The notes under the pieces: model-generated
The model's database searches: none
What the model was told of the DNA's origin: nothing
Seen by the model: only the letters and a program-made list of their open reading frames with translations
Part shown: piece after piece, positions 1 to 5,523 of the stretch
Position numbering within the stretch: the first letter of the stretch is position 1
How the letters are laid out: every line of letters begins with the position of its first letter
Translations under genes and position numbers: made by a program
Assembly: GCA_021300075.1 (NCBI GenBank)
Contig: JAJTIB010000141.1
Location: forward strand, 1 to 6,083
From: Rickettsiales bacterium
GTDB lineage: Bacteria > Pseudomonadota > Alphaproteobacteria > Rickettsiales > UBA3002
Direction: 5' to 3'
DNA: 6,083 nucleotides

Positions 1-301
1 ATCACTTGAAGATAAAAAACGACTGCCTGACCGGCAAGGTCGTGGGGCCGAATTTAGAAAAGGAATCCAAGCTGCACCTGTTGCAGCATATTGCAGCGCA
101 AAAAAACCTGACGCTTCAGGAAACCCTCGCCATTGGTGACGGAGCCAATGACCTGCCGATGCTGAAAGCCGCCGGACTCGGAGTAGCCTATCACGCAAAA
201 AAATGGTGCAGCAGCAGGTCACTGCCCGCATCAACCATAATGACCTGAGTGCTCTATTATTGGTGCAGGGAATAGCACCCGAACATTGGCAACAACAATA
301 G
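1..301 (+). pseudogene. serB: 3' end of serB (phosphoserine phosphatase), 5'-truncated by the window edge and frameshifted at an A7 run
   Basis: SerB is a cytosolic HAD-family enzyme that hydrolyses L-phosphoserine to L-serine, the last step of serine synthesis. The visible frame enters from the left edge (codons from base 3) and reads HLKIKNDCLTGKVVGP, then the conserved-lysine region ESKLHLL and HAD motif IV, GDGANDLPMLKAAGLG, ending AYHAK as in full SerB proteins. The TTG at base 6 is not a real start. At A197-A203 the frame breaks: reading straight on gives 14 unrelated residues and a TGA at 246-248. Shifting one base back resumes SerB-like sequence at base 203 (MVQQQVTARINHNDLSALLL), which ends at the TAG at 299-301. 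Both halves look conserved, so the lesion is recent, a sequencing or assembly error in a homopolymer, or bypassed by slippage. The gene converges on degQ with 3 bases between stop codons. Family assignment is confident; functional status is open. Confidence 0.85.
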
Positions 302-304
302 ACG

Positions 305-1756
305 TTATTTCACGACTGGCAGGGTGACAAACCCGGCCTCGCCCTGACGCACCACACGCAACAGCACATAGCCACGTTTCTCGCGCGCGGCATCTTCAAA
401 CACCTTGTCAAACGCGGCGCGACTGGTCAAAGGCCGCTGGTTAGCCTCGGCCAGCACATCGCCCGGGCGAATCCCGCGCGCGGCCGCCGCACTATCATCA
501 CTTACCCCGACCACCAGAAGCCCGTTGATATTCTCAGGAATAGCATTGGACAGACGCACTTGCGGGGTCAAGGGCTCGAGCACCATACCGCGCTGCAGTT
601 TCTCAGGCGCCAGTGGCGCGCCTTTTTCGTCCTGCAGCGCCGGTTTTTTGACGGGTCTGGAATCATCCGGCAATTCGCCGAGCGTAATGGCGAAGGTCTT
701 TTCATTGCCCTGACGCCAGACCGTCAACTCGGCCTTCGTGCCCACTTTGGTTTCAGCAACCATACGCGGCAGATTACGCATCTCGTCAATCGGCTTGCCG
801 TTAAACCTCACCACTACATCGCCCGGAAGAATGCCCGAACCCTGCGCCGGGCCATTGGGGGTAATTTCAAGCACCAGCGCACCGCGCGGCTTACCCAAAT
901 CCATGGAATTGGCTACTTCCTCGGTGACTTCCTGCACCTTAACCCCAAGCCAGCCACGATGCAGCTTACCATTCGTTTTCAGTTGGGTAATTACCGGCTC
1001 AGCAAGCGCCGATGGCACGGCAAAACCAATCCCCACACTACCGCCGGTGGGGGTGAAAATTGCCGAATTTATACCGACCACTTCACCCCCCGCATTAAAC
1101 AACGGCCCTCCGGAATTGCCACGATTAATCGCCGCGTCAGTCTGGATGAAATCATCAAACGGCCCGGCATTAATATTGCGTCCGCGTGCGGAGACAATCC
1201 CCGCCGAGACCGAACCGCCCAGACCAAACGGGTTGCCAACCGCCACCACCCAGTCCCCCACCCTTAAAGCATCGGAATTGCCAAAACTGACATAGGTGAC
1301 GGGCTTGGTAGGCTCGACTTTGAGAAGCGCCAGATCAGTCTTTGCATCCATCCCGATGATTTTGGCTTTTAGTTTGGTATTATCACTGAAAATCACCCAG
1401 ACCGCATCGGCCTGCGCCACTACATGATAGTTGGTAACGACAAAGCCTGTCGGGTCGATAACAAAACCTGAGCCAAGCGAGGTCGCCTCCCGCTCGCGCG
1501 GGCCGCCGCCGCGGCGCTCCATCTCGCGCTGGAACTGTTCAAAAAAATCCTTGAAAGGAGCGAGTTGCGGGTCGTTCGGCAGATTCTCAAACCCAAGCGG
1601 AACGCCACTGGTTTTGATTTTCTGCAAGGTCGAAATATTGACCACAGCCGCCATTTTGGGTGCCAACATATCGGCAAAGGACGCTGGCATTTCCGCCGCA
1701 TACCCGTTGCTGAACGAGAGAGAGAATGTGGCAAGCGCGAGAATGAACCGACGCAT
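305..1756 (-). CDS. degQ: Do/DegQ-family periplasmic serine endoprotease (HtrA)
   Basis: This is an HtrA-type serine protease/chaperone that degrades or refolds damaged envelope proteins in the periplasm. The 483-residue protein starts with a signal peptide (MRR, hydrophobic stretch to about residue 18, likely cleavage after GYA at 20). The trypsin-like domain has the triad His111 (TNYHVV), Asp141 (KTDLALLK) and Ser215 (NRGNSGGPLFN). Two PDZ domains follow, at about 268-362 and 388-478; length and layout match the DegP/DegQ/DegS-like Do family. The start is taken as ATG at 1756 because AGGAG at 1766-1762 lies 5 bases upstream. The GTG at 1762, two codons earlier, would overlap that site. The gene is last in hflK-hflC-degQ and follows hflC by 8 bases, so it is probably cotranscribed with the FtsH modulators; no promoter of its own was seen. 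DegP, DegQ and MucD cannot be separated by sequence alone, so the symbol is approximate. Confidence 0.95.
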   Translation of the reverse strand: MRRFILALATFSLSFSNGYAAEMPASFADMLAPKMAAVVNISTLQKIKTSGVPLGFENLPNDPQLAPFKDFFEQFQREMERRGGGPREREATSLGSGFVIDPTGFVVTNYHVVAQADAVWVIFSDNTKLKAKIIGMDAKTDLALLKVEPTKPVTYVSFGNSDALRVGDWVVAVGNPFGLGGSVSAGIVSARGRNINAGPFDDFIQTDAAINRGNSGGPLFNAGGEVVGINSAIFTPTGGSVGIGFAVPSALAEPVITQLKTNGKLHRGWLGVKVQEVTEEVANSMDLGKPRGALVLEITPNGPAQGSGILPGDVVVRFNGKPIDEMRNLPRMVAETKVGTKAELTVWRQGNEKTFAITLGELPDDSRPVKKPALQDEKGAPLAPEKLQRGMVLEPLTPQVRLSNAIPENINGLLVVGVSDDSAAAARGIRPGDVLAEANQRPLTSRAAFDKVFEDAAREKRGYVLLRVVRQGEAGFVTLPVVK

Positions 1757-1761
1757 AGGCA

Positions 1762-1766
1762 CTCCT
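1762..1766 (-). promoter_or_regulatory. Ribosome binding site of degQ, decides the start
   Basis: Read on the minus strand this is AGGAG, followed by TGCCT and ATG (1756), a 5-base spacer. The hflC stop codon TAG (1767-1765) lies inside the site, so termination of hflC and initiation of degQ are likely coupled. The alternative GTG at 1762 has no usable spacing from it. Confidence 0.75.
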
Positions 1767-2700
1767 ATTGCTCAAGCTCTTTAAGAAATCCATGGTTGGG
1801 TGACAGCACTACCGTGGTATCGTCCTTGCTCAAGGTATTGCGGTAGGCCTGCATCGAACGGTAAAATTGATAGAAAGATGGATCACGGCCAAAGGCAATT
1901 GCAGTAATGCGCGCCGCCTCACCATCGCCCTCGCCGCGAATGGTCTGCGATTGTTTTTGCGCCTGAGCAATCAACTCCACCCGTTCACGGTCAGCTTTCG
2001 AGCGTATCTCAAGCGCCCGCTCCTCGCCCTCGGCCCGGAAACGCTGCGCTTCCTTGGTGAAATTCTTACGCATACGCTCAAATGTCGCCTGCGAAATATC
2101 AGCAGGCAGATCGGCCCGCATGATGCGTACATCCACTACCTCAATCCCAAATCCCTGGCCGCGGCGCTGCGTGTCCTCCACACCTTTGGCTCCGGCTTCA
2201 CGATCAGCCATCGCGCCACGCGTGGCTTGACGATTCACCTGAATGCGGATCTGCTCCATGATCTTGGCGCGATTGTCGGACAAGAGGTCGTTCAGCGAAT
2301 GGTTGGCGAGCGTCTTTCGCATATTGGCCACCACAATGCTGTTTAAACGGCTGGCCAGATTTGCTTCCGTACGCACGGCCTGATAGAAAAGTACCGGATC
2401 AGTGATGCGATAGCGCACAAAAGCATCAATCACCACGCGCTCTTCGACATCCGTCTCGCGGTTTTTGGAGATAAACTCGGCCGGCTCGGCCCGGAAATCG
2501 AGCAGACGCCGGTCAAAGAAAATCACGCTCTGCACCAACGGCAGCTTGAAATACAGGCCCGGCTTCTGAATCACGCGCACGATTTCCCCAAACTGCACCA
2601 CGAGTGCCTGCTGGGTCTGCACGACAATAAAGGCGCTGCTGTAAAGCAGGATGGCCAGAGCAAACAGCCCCAGCCCGATGCGAATCAACACCCGTTCCAT
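1765..2700 (-). CDS. hflC: HflC, SPFH/band-7 subunit of the FtsH modulator complex
   Basis: HflC pairs with HflK in a large inner-membrane complex that surrounds FtsH and modulates its proteolysis of membrane proteins. The 311-residue product begins with a single membrane anchor (about residues 5-27, MERVLIRIGLGLFALAILLY and on). The SPFH/band-7 domain follows directly (VVQTQQALVVQFGE, PGLYFKLPLVQ, FDRRLLDFRAEP). A charged, alanine- and glutamate-rich coiled coil lies at about 205-265 (FERMRKNFTKEAQRFRAEGEE, then IRGEGDGEA). The C-terminal region DPSFYQFYRSMQAYRNTL and VVLSPN is typical of HflC. Length is normal. The ATG at 2700-2698 shares one base with the TAA of hflK, and a perfect AGGAGG (2712-2707) sits 6 bases upstream inside hflK, indicating translational coupling. 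I see nothing damaged or unusual in the protein. Confidence 0.96.
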   Translation of the reverse strand: MERVLIRIGLGLFALAILLYSSAFIVVQTQQALVVQFGEIVRVIQKPGLYFKLPLVQSVIFFDRRLLDFRAEPAEFISKNRETDVEERVVIDAFVRYRITDPVLFYQAVRTEANLASRLNSIVVANMRKTLANHSLNDLLSDNRAKIMEQIRIQVNRQATRGAMADREAGAKGVEDTQRRGQGFGIEVVDVRIMRADLPADISQATFERMRKNFTKEAQRFRAEGEERALEIRSKADRERVELIAQAQKQSQTIRGEGDGEAARITAIAFGRDPSFYQFYRSMQAYRNTLSKDDTTVVLSPNHGFLKELEQ

Positions 2701-3848
2701 TACTGGCCTCCTGAACTTGCCGGTTTTGCTGCTGCTTGCGGTAGGGGCGGCAGAGGCAGCACCGGCACCACACCATTACCTTTACCGGCTTCGTCAATGA
2801 TCACTTTAGGCATACCCTTCATCACTGCTTCCATCGTTTCAAGATAGATGCGCTTGCGGGTGACATCTTTCGCATTCACATATTGCTGATAGATGCTGTT
2901 GAAGCGGGCGACGTCCCCCTGCGCCTCGGCCACCACCTGACTTTTATAGGCTTCCGCCTTCTGCACCATCTGCACCGCCTCCCCTTTCGCGCGGGGAATG
3001 ATATCGTTACGGTAGCCTTCAGCCACACTTTCGGCGGTTTCTTTATCCTGTTCGGCACGCTTGACGTCCTGGAATTCGCCCAAGACCGGCGCGGGAACAT
3101 CGGGCTTGCTTAAGTTGACGGCAATCACTTCAATTCCCGCCTGATACTGGTCAAACACGCGCTGCATAATGGCTTTGGTATCTTCCGCAATCTGTGACTG
3201 GGCGGTGGTGAGAATATCATCGAGCTTGTTACGGCCAATCACTTCACGCATGGCGCTTTCGGCCACCATTTTCACACTGTCCGCCGGATCACGCACGTTG
3301 AATAGAAAATGCTGCGGGTTGGTCGCATCAATTTTCCACTGCACTTCAAACCCGACATCCACGATATTGCGGTCGCCCGTCAGCATCAGGCTTTCACGGT
3401 CGGCAGAGCTTGGGGGCAGCGCCGCATTAAACGTTCTGGCCTGACGGACGCCGGGATTTTCCACCGCGTCTCCGCCACCGATTTCGACCTTATTCACCGA
3501 CGTCACACTTGGAATCAGCACCGTTTCAATCGGATAGGGCAGATGATAATTGAGGCCCGGTCCATCCGTGCGCTCATATTTACCAAAGCGCAGCACCACG
3601 CCCAGCTCGTCGGGATTGACGCGGTAAATGCCCGAGGCCAGCCACAAAGCGAAGAGCCCGGCAAGCACCGCCACGGCAATGCGCTTCTCATCCGACCCGC
3701 CACCCCCTCGCATCGCGCCACGCATGCGCTCCTGCGTGCGACGCAGCACGGCTTCAAGATCGAATTCCGGCGGCATACCGCCGCCTTGCGGTGGGCGCGA
3801 ACCGCCACCATTACCGCCCGACTTATTACCCCATGGACTTTGCGCCAT
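2700..3848 (-). CDS. hflK: HflK, SPFH/band-7 subunit of the FtsH modulator complex
   Basis: HflK is the larger partner of HflC in the membrane complex that regulates FtsH. The 382-residue protein has the typical Gly/Pro-rich cytoplasmic N-terminus (residues 1-55: SPWGNKSGGNGGGSRPPQGGG, the HflK motif DLEAVLRR, then RGGGG). One membrane segment follows at about 57-74 (IAVAVLAGLFALWLASGIY). The band-7 domain starts at YRVNPDELGVVLRFGKY and continues through PGLNYHLPYPIE and the LMLTGDRNIVDVGFEVQWKI core. A long coiled coil (KRAEQDKETAESVAEGYRND, then AKGEA) leads to the C-terminal tail VVPVLPLPPL. The start is ATG at 3848, with AGGAG (3858-3854) 5 bases upstream. This is the first gene of hflK-hflC-degQ, with a candidate promoter overlapping the mrp start. 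Length and domains are normal for the family. Confidence 0.96.
   Translation of the reverse strand: MAQSPWGNKSGGNGGGSRPPQGGGMPPEFDLEAVLRRTQERMRGAMRGGGGSDEKRIAVAVLAGLFALWLASGIYRVNPDELGVVLRFGKYERTDGPGLNYHLPYPIETVLIPSVTSVNKVEIGGGDAVENPGVRQARTFNAALPPSSADRESLMLTGDRNIVDVGFEVQWKIDATNPQHFLFNVRDPADSVKMVAESAMREVIGRNKLDDILTTAQSQIAEDTKAIMQRVFDQYQAGIEVIAVNLSKPDVPAPVLGEFQDVKRAEQDKETAESVAEGYRNDIIPRAKGEAVQMVQKAEAYKSQVVAEAQGDVARFNSIYQQYVNAKDVTRKRIYLETMEAVMKGMPKVIIDEAGKGNGVVPVLPLPPLPQAAAKPASSGGQ
2707..2712 (-). promoter_or_regulatory. Ribosome binding site of hflC inside the hflK 3' end
   Basis: The minus strand reads AGGAGG, then CCAGTA, then the hflC ATG, so the spacer is 6 bases. The site lies in the last codons of hflK, and the hflK TAA overlaps the ATG by one base. 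This arrangement supports coupled translation and a fixed HflK:HflC ratio. Confidence 0.7.
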
Positions 3849-3853
3849 GCCAT

Positions 3854-3858
3854 CTCCT
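3854..3858 (-). promoter_or_regulatory. Ribosome binding site of hflK
   Basis: The minus strand reads AGAGGAG, then ATGGC, then the ATG at 3848. An upstream ATG within that spacer is out of frame and too close to the site, so the ATG at 3848 is preferred. Confidence 0.65.
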
Positions 3859-3859
3859 C

Positions 3860-3886
3860 TTGTGCGTCATCAGGCGGACATATAAA
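3860..3886 (+). promoter_or_regulatory. Candidate promoter for mrp, with -10 close to the start codon
   Basis: TATAAA at 3881-3886 resembles a -10 box. The best nearby -35 is weak: TTGTGC at 3860-3865 with a 15-base spacer. Transcription from this -10 would begin at about 3892-3895, only 3 to 6 bases before the mrp ATG at 3898. The bases between (CAGAATCCACC) contain no Shine-Dalgarno. Together this suggests a leaderless or nearly leaderless mRNA. Confidence 0.35.
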
Positions 3887-3907
3887 CAGAATCCACCATG
3901 ACTTCAA
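3879..3907 (-). promoter_or_regulatory. Candidate sigma70-type promoter for hflK-hflC-degQ
   Basis: On the minus strand, TTGAAG (3907-3902) is separated by exactly 17 bases from TATATG (3884-3879). Each box matches four of six consensus positions. Transcription would start near 3872, giving a short leader that includes the hflK Shine-Dalgarno. The -35 box lies inside the first codons of mrp, and the -10 overlaps the candidate mrp -10 on the other strand. This is a pattern match by eye only. Confidence 0.45.
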
Positions 3908-4695
3908 GCCCGCGCATTGCTCCACAAATCAATCATACGCCAATTCCGCATGTGCGGCGAATCATCGCCGTGGCCTCGGGCAAAGGCGGGGTCGGTAAAT
4001 CCACCACCACCGTCAATCTCGCCCATGCACTTGCGGCGCGCGGCCAGCGCGTGGGGATTTTAGATGTAGATATTTACGGGCCATCCATTCCGCGTATGCT
4101 TGGGCTTGAAACGCGCCTCAAGCCCGAACTGGTGTCGGGGCAAATGATTCCGCCCACAGCCCACAATATCCGCGCCATGTCGGTGGCGCTCATCATTGGC
4201 GATCAGGCGGCCATTCTGCGCGGGCCGATGATCACCAAAACCCTCGTACAGATGCTGCGCCTGACGCGCTGGGGCGACGCCGCCGCACCCCTTGATATCT
4301 TACTCATCGACCTGCCGCCCGGCACGGGGGATGTGCCTTTGAGCCTGACCCAAAATGCTAAGCTCGATGGCGCAATTATTGTTACCACGCCGCAGGAAGT
4401 CGCGGTGATGGATGCGCGCAAATGCCTCGATACCTTCGTGCGGCTCGGCGTGCCCATCCTCGGCGTCATCGAAAATATGAGTGCGTTTGTTGCACCCGAT
4501 GGCAGCTGCCACGCCCTCTTTGGCGAAGGCGGTGGCCGCCAATTGGCGGAAGAAAAAAACGTCGCGTTCTTAGGTGAAATCCCGCTCGACCCGCGCTACG
4601 GCATTGCTTGCGAGACCGGTAGCCCCTGCCCCGACCTCAGCCCCTATGCGGCGATTGCCGAGGCATTGACTCATGCCGATTCACATTCGAAATAG
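3898..4695 (+). CDS. mrp: Mrp/ApbC (NBP35-like) Fe-S cluster carrier P-loop ATPase, short form
   Basis: Mrp/ApbC proteins are cytosolic dimeric ATPases that carry Fe-S clusters to target apoproteins. The 265-residue protein has the deviant Walker A GKGGVGKST (28-36), the ILDVDIYGPSIPRMLG signature (54-69), RGPM (108-111) and the family motif DLPPGTGD (138-145). The ENMSAF motif is at 192-197 and EIPLDP at 227-232. Two features stand out. There is no N-terminal MIP18/DUF59 domain: a TAA at 3883-3885 closes the frame just upstream of the ATG. The CxxC expected after the ENMS motif is replaced by APDGSC (199-204), leaving only Cys204 there; other cysteines are at 176, 238 and 244. I recall alphaproteobacterial Mrp proteins with APDTG-like sequence here, so this may be lineage-typical. 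No Shine-Dalgarno is visible. The gene is divergent from hflK across 49 bases. Family assignment is firm; client proteins are unknown. Confidence 0.94.
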   Translation: MTSSPRIAPQINHTPIPHVRRIIAVASGKGGVGKSTTTVNLAHALAARGQRVGILDVDIYGPSIPRMLGLETRLKPELVSGQMIPPTAHNIRAMSVALIIGDQAAILRGPMITKTLVQMLRLTRWGDAAAPLDILLIDLPPGTGDVPLSLTQNAKLDGAIIVTTPQEVAVMDARKCLDTFVRLGVPILGVIENMSAFVAPDGSCHALFGEGGGRQLAEEKNVAFLGEIPLDPRYGIACETGSPCPDLSPYAAIAEALTHADSHSK

Positions 4696-4709
4696 CATCG
4701 GGGTTTTTT
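4676..4709 (+). terminator. Possible weak intrinsic terminator of mrp
   Basis: CCGAT (4676-4680, in the last mrp codons) can pair with ATCGG (4697-4701) around a 16-base loop, followed by GG and six T at 4704-4709. The stem is short and the loop large. The position just past the stop codon and the T-run are the main support. The strong C6/G6 palindrome beginning at 4717 lies after the T-run and cannot serve as the hairpin of this terminator. Confidence 0.35.
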
Positions 4710-4717
4710 ACTTCCAC

Positions 4718-4766
4718 CCCCCGCTGGCGGGGGGTCAAATTCGCCCTTTGCGAATTTGCGGGGGTG
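4718..4766 (+). repeat. Modular palindromic repeat, unit A
   Basis: Order on the + strand: the palindrome CCCCC-GCTGGC-GGGGG (4718-4733), linker GTC, a perfect 8-bp hairpin AAATTCGC (4737-4744) / GCGAATTT (4750-4757) with loop CCTTT, then GC and GGGGGTG (4760-4766). The palindrome extends one pair outward (4717-4734) and the hairpin extends to 9 bp with C4736-G4758. The same module order occurs on the opposite strand at 4840-4790. It resembles REP/BIME-like intergenic palindromes; I cannot name the family. It lies between convergent genes mrp and yqhA. Confidence 0.75.
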
Positions 4767-4789
4767 GCGCGAGGGTGACTGACTCCTTG

Positions 4790-4840
4790 CACCCCCTCGA
4801 ATGCGCTTTAATGGCGCATTCGGTCCCCCGCCAGCGGGGG
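4790..4840 (-). repeat. Modular palindromic repeat, unit B (inverted copy of unit A)
   Basis: Read on the minus strand: CCCCC-GCTGGC-GGGGG (4840-4825), linker ACC, hairpin GAATGCGC (4821-4814) / GCGCATTC (4806-4799) with loop CATTAAA, then GA and GGGGGTG (4796-4790). Every module matches unit A in order and length except the loop (7 versus 5 bases). Compared with unit A the stem has A-T changed to G-C at pair 1 and T-A changed to G-C at pair 5, both compensatory. The units are separated by 23 bases (4767-4789). The rest of the spacer up to yqhA (4842-4892) holds only a small hairpin, GAGGA/TCCTC at 4853-4865. Confidence 0.75.
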
Positions 4841-4892
4841 ACGGGCGTTCGGGAGGAATCTCCTCGCCTTATTACTCGAAGATTGGGCTAAC

Positions 4893-5402
4893 CTACTTGC
4901 CCTGACGCAAAATCGGGTTCATCGCCATTTTATCCATAAGGGCGAGCAGCACGCCGGAGACGACAAACACGATATGAATCACGACCATCCACTGAATTTC
5001 GCGGTCGGTATATTTATTGATATCCATGAACACTTTCAGAAGATGGATCCCTGAAATCGCCACAATCGAGGCGACGAGCTTGAGTTTGAGGGCTGAGAAA
5101 TCGACCTTGCCCAGCCAGTCAGGCATATCTTCATGGCCTTTGACATCGAGCTTGGAGACAAAATTCTCGTAGCCCGAGAACATCACAATCATCATCAGAT
5201 TGCCCGCGAGCGATAAATCGATAAGCGCCAAAATGCCCAGAATCACGTCCGACTGTTTGAGGTCGGGCGCGTTCATAATCAGATGCCCAAGTTCGCTGAT
5301 GAAAGAAAAAAGCAGCACTCCAAGCGCGCCAATCAGCCCGATATACATCGGCGCCATCAGCCAGCGACTGGCAAATAATCCACGTTCAACAAGCCGTTCC
5401 AT
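4893..5402 (-). CDS. yqhA: YqhA-family (UPF0114, TIGR00645) inner-membrane protein
   Basis: The protein belongs to the YqhA/UPF0114 family of small integral inner-membrane proteins, whose role is not established as far as I know. Its 169 residues match the family from end to end: an N-terminal MERLVERGLFASRWLMAPMY, the central MFSGYENFVSKLD (74-86), DWLGKVDFSALKLKL (95-109) and ASIVAISGIHLLKVFMD (111-127). Four hydrophobic segments lie at about 17-37, 53-76, 107-125 and 137-157. Length is normal. The start is ATG at 5402; the best Shine-Dalgarno is TGGAG (5417-5413), 10 bases upstream, a rather long spacer. No clear promoter was seen in the GC-rich upstream spacer. Spacers full of palindromes flank the gene on both sides, so it does not look tightly cotranscribed with thyX. 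Confidence 0.93.
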   Translation of the reverse strand: MERLVERGLFASRWLMAPMYIGLIGALGVLLFSFISELGHLIMNAPDLKQSDVILGILALIDLSLAGNLMMIVMFSGYENFVSKLDVKGHEDMPDWLGKVDFSALKLKLVASIVAISGIHLLKVFMDINKYTDREIQWMVVIHIVFVVSGVLLALMDKMAMNPILRQGK

Positions 5403-5422
5403 AATTGTTAATCTCCAGAAAT

Positions 5423-5513
5423 GCGGGGGGTGGATTGCGTAGGCGTAAGCCGAGCCGCGCAGCGCGGGGGTAGCGAGCGCAAGCGAGCGAAGGGCGGCGG
5501 GACGCCCCCTTCG
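5423..5513. repeat. GC-rich palindromic/repeat spacer between yqhA and thyX
   Basis: The 121-base gap 5403-5523 holds several structured pieces. GCGGGGGGTGG (5423-5433) is the exact reverse complement of 4714-4724, and is one G longer than the unit A tail at 4758-4767. GGC-GTAA-GCC lies at 5442-5451, and CCGCGC-A-GCGCGG at 5455-5467. An 8-base direct repeat AGCGAGCG occurs at 5472-5479 and 5482-5489, and a strong hairpin at 5488-5513. No reading frame in the gap looks coding. It is probably related to the mrp-yqhA spacer element, but only the G-rich boundary is shared. Confidence 0.55.
5488..5513 (-). terminator. Strong hairpin just downstream of thyX, possible terminator without a T-run
   Basis: CGAAGGG (5488-5494) pairs with CCCTTCG (5507-5513), and inside it GGCG (5496-5499) pairs with CGCC (5503-5506) around GGA; only C5495 is bulged. 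This gives an 11-bp stem beginning 10 bases after the thyX stop. No T-run follows on the minus strand, so it is not a canonical Rho-independent terminator. It could instead stabilise the thyX mRNA 3' end or be part of the repeat element. Confidence 0.35.
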
Positions 5514-5523
5514 ATGCAGCGCA

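Noticed and set aside
560..1295. Long open frames on the + strand opposite degQ (up to 235 codons)
   Set aside because: Antisense shadows of a clearly coding GC-rich gene; their products are Arg/His/Pro-rich, match no family and have no start signals.
1757..1762. GTG start for degQ at 1762
   Set aside because: It overlaps the AGGAG site; the ATG at 1756 has ideal spacing and puts MRR directly before the signal-peptide hydrophobic core.
3309..3998. 229-codon + strand frame across hflK, the divergent gap and the start of mrp
   Set aside because: Overlaps two confident genes, one on each strand, and its low-complexity product shows no domain.
4673..4891. 72-codon open frame (+) across the mrp-yqhA spacer
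   Set aside because: It starts inside mrp and reads through the palindromic repeat; the Pro/Gly/Arg-rich product is what such GC palindromes give when translated, and there is no ribosome binding site.
4696..4892. tRNA or other structured RNA gene in the palindromic spacer
   Set aside because: The hairpins do not form a cloverleaf and there is no promoter or conserved RNA motif that I recognise; repeat element fits better.
5472..5489. Two AGCGAGCG copies as a CRISPR or iteron array
   Set aside because: Only two 8-base copies with a 2-base gap, no spacers, no cas or replication gene nearby.
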